This document shows positions 5,142 to 5,507 of a stretch of 5,507 nt of DNA, in pieces; positions within the stretch are counted from its first letter, which is position 1, and every line of letters begins with the position of its first letter. The translations under genes were made by a program, and so were the position numbers. The stretch is from CAZKCI01 sp964551475 (GTDB taxonomy: Bacteria; Auribacterota; Erginobacteria; Erginobacterales; CAZKCI01), in the NCBI GenBank assembly GCA_964551475.1, contig CAZKCI010000104.1:1-5507 (forward strand), given 5' to 3'. The notes under the pieces were generated by a model. The model was not told where the DNA came from. It saw only the letters and a list, made by a program, of their open reading frames with translations, and ran no database searches.

Positions 5142-5179
5142 GAACAAAGCCGGTCTCATAACGAGACCGGCTTTGTTCA
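5141..5179. terminator. Perfect bidirectional intrinsic terminator
   Basis: TGAACAAAGCCGGTCTC (5141-5157) and its exact reverse complement (5163-5179) flank the loop ATAAC: 17 perfect pairs. The A-rich AACAAA and T-rich TTTGTT edges give a U-rich tail in either direction. No gene reads into it from the left within the window, so it may insulate the divergent units. Confidence 0.75.
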
Positions 5180-5270
5180 CTCCCCGAGCGTCACTCCCAG
5201 ACGAATTATCTTCGAAATAGGCTTCCCCCTGTTTCCCCACCGAATCGGACATGGAGAGAGGCGTATCTCT

Positions 5271-5507
5271 TTGTCTCCCATAGAGAAACCGTTACAACCA
5301 CCCAAAAGCTACCCCAACCCCCTATTGCTTGCCATCCAGTATAAAAACCTTCTGGGGGCGCCAGAAGTAGGTTCCCAGGCAAAACTAGCTCGAAAAATAG
5401 GGGTATCCCCTGCCCGGATAAACCAGCTTCTCCGGCTCCTCAAACTACCCCCCTCCATCCAGCAGTCCGTGATTAGGATGGGAGATCCGCTACCCTCGCG
5501 GAAGATA
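5271..5507 (+). CDS. ParB/KorB-like HTH protein, recombinase companion (3' end outside window)
   Basis: 79 codons are visible from a TTG start; GGAGAGAGG at 5253-5261 lies nine bases upstream and no in-frame ATG exists. The N-terminal arm is proline-rich (SPIEKPLQPPKSYPNP). It is followed by LLLAIQYKNLLG, an HTH at about 34-57 (SQAKLARKIGVSPARINQLL, then RLLKL), and LPPSIQQSVIRMGDPLPSRK. This is the layout of the small HTH proteins that usually sit directly after large serine recombinase genes. The truncated copy at 2693-2845 suggests about 15 more residues (IERKLRSLLVY...) beyond the edge. No recombinase is upstream here; instead there is a gene-free region, so this copy may be an orphan or a relic. 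The upstream frame is open past 5271, so the start is uncertain. Confidence 0.6.
   Translation, partial: MSPIEKPLQPPKSYPNPLLLAIQYKNLLGAPEVGSQAKLARKIGVSPARINQLLRLLKLPPSIQQSVIRMGDPLPSRKI

Larger units (their letters stand above)
4786..5270. other. Gene-free control region between the hydrolase operon and the divergent HTH gene
   Basis: No frame here looks coding; the short open frames are repeat and hairpin shadows. From left to right it holds the hydrolase ribosome binding site, a dyad (4844-4865), a terminator-like hairpin and conserved leader (4870-4978), a promoter (4985-5013), a hairpin (5036-5078), an extragenic repeat (5087-5141) and a bidirectional terminator (5141-5179). I see nothing firm from 5180 to 5252; a GGAGAGAGG follows at 5253-5261. 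Confidence 0.75.

Noticed and set aside
5020..5220. Plus-strand open frame of 66 codons
   Set aside because: It runs through three hairpin or repeat structures and has no ribosome binding site or family motif.

Overview
The window looks like chromosomal DNA from an uncultivated, probably Gram-negative bacterium of moderately high GC. Three things suggest this: SBBP-type beta-propeller proteins with long Pro/Ser/Thr tails, exported proteins with plain Sec signals and no lipobox, and relics of a serine recombinase with its small HTH companion. No gene here fixes the phylum, so the taxonomic placement is inference.

Layout, left to right. Positions 1-1922 (minus strand) hold one large exported protein that runs off the left edge. 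It has a signal peptide, exactly seven SBBP repeats of 64-65 residues (a likely seven-bladed propeller), then a tail of at least about 165 residues made almost only of Pro, Ser and Thr. Positions 1923-2126 are its control region: promoter, a structured leader of about 110 nt, an intrinsic-terminator-like hairpin and a ribosome binding site. Positions 2127-2845 (plus strand) carry two broken genes: the C-terminal end of a large serine recombinase and the C-terminal half of its ParB/KorB-like HTH partner. Positions 2908-4785 (minus strand) are a tight two-gene operon: an exported amidohydrolase-2 family metal hydrolase followed 12 nt later by a TylM1/DesVI-like SAM methyltransferase. Positions 4786-5270 are a gene-free control region with a second copy of the promoter-leader-terminator arrangement, several hairpins, an extragenic repeat and a perfect bidirectional terminator. 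From 5271 to the right edge (plus strand) is a second, apparently uninterrupted copy of the HTH gene.

The main observation is that the propeller gene and the hydrolase-methyltransferase operon, about 2.9 kb apart, share the same 5' regulatory design. Each has a TTGACY-N17-YATAYT promoter, then a leader with 77 ungapped homologous columns (57 identical by my count), ending in a GC-rich hairpin with a T-rich tail before the first gene. Conservation falls in blocks (CAGACTGGGG, GAGGTTC, GGAGC and the hairpin), and one hairpin substitution keeps pairing only in minus-strand RNA. This fits an attenuator or riboswitch-like element that I do not recognise, and predicts co-regulation of a surface propeller protein with an exported hydrolase and a cytosolic methyltransferase. 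The ligand, if any, cannot be told from the sequence.
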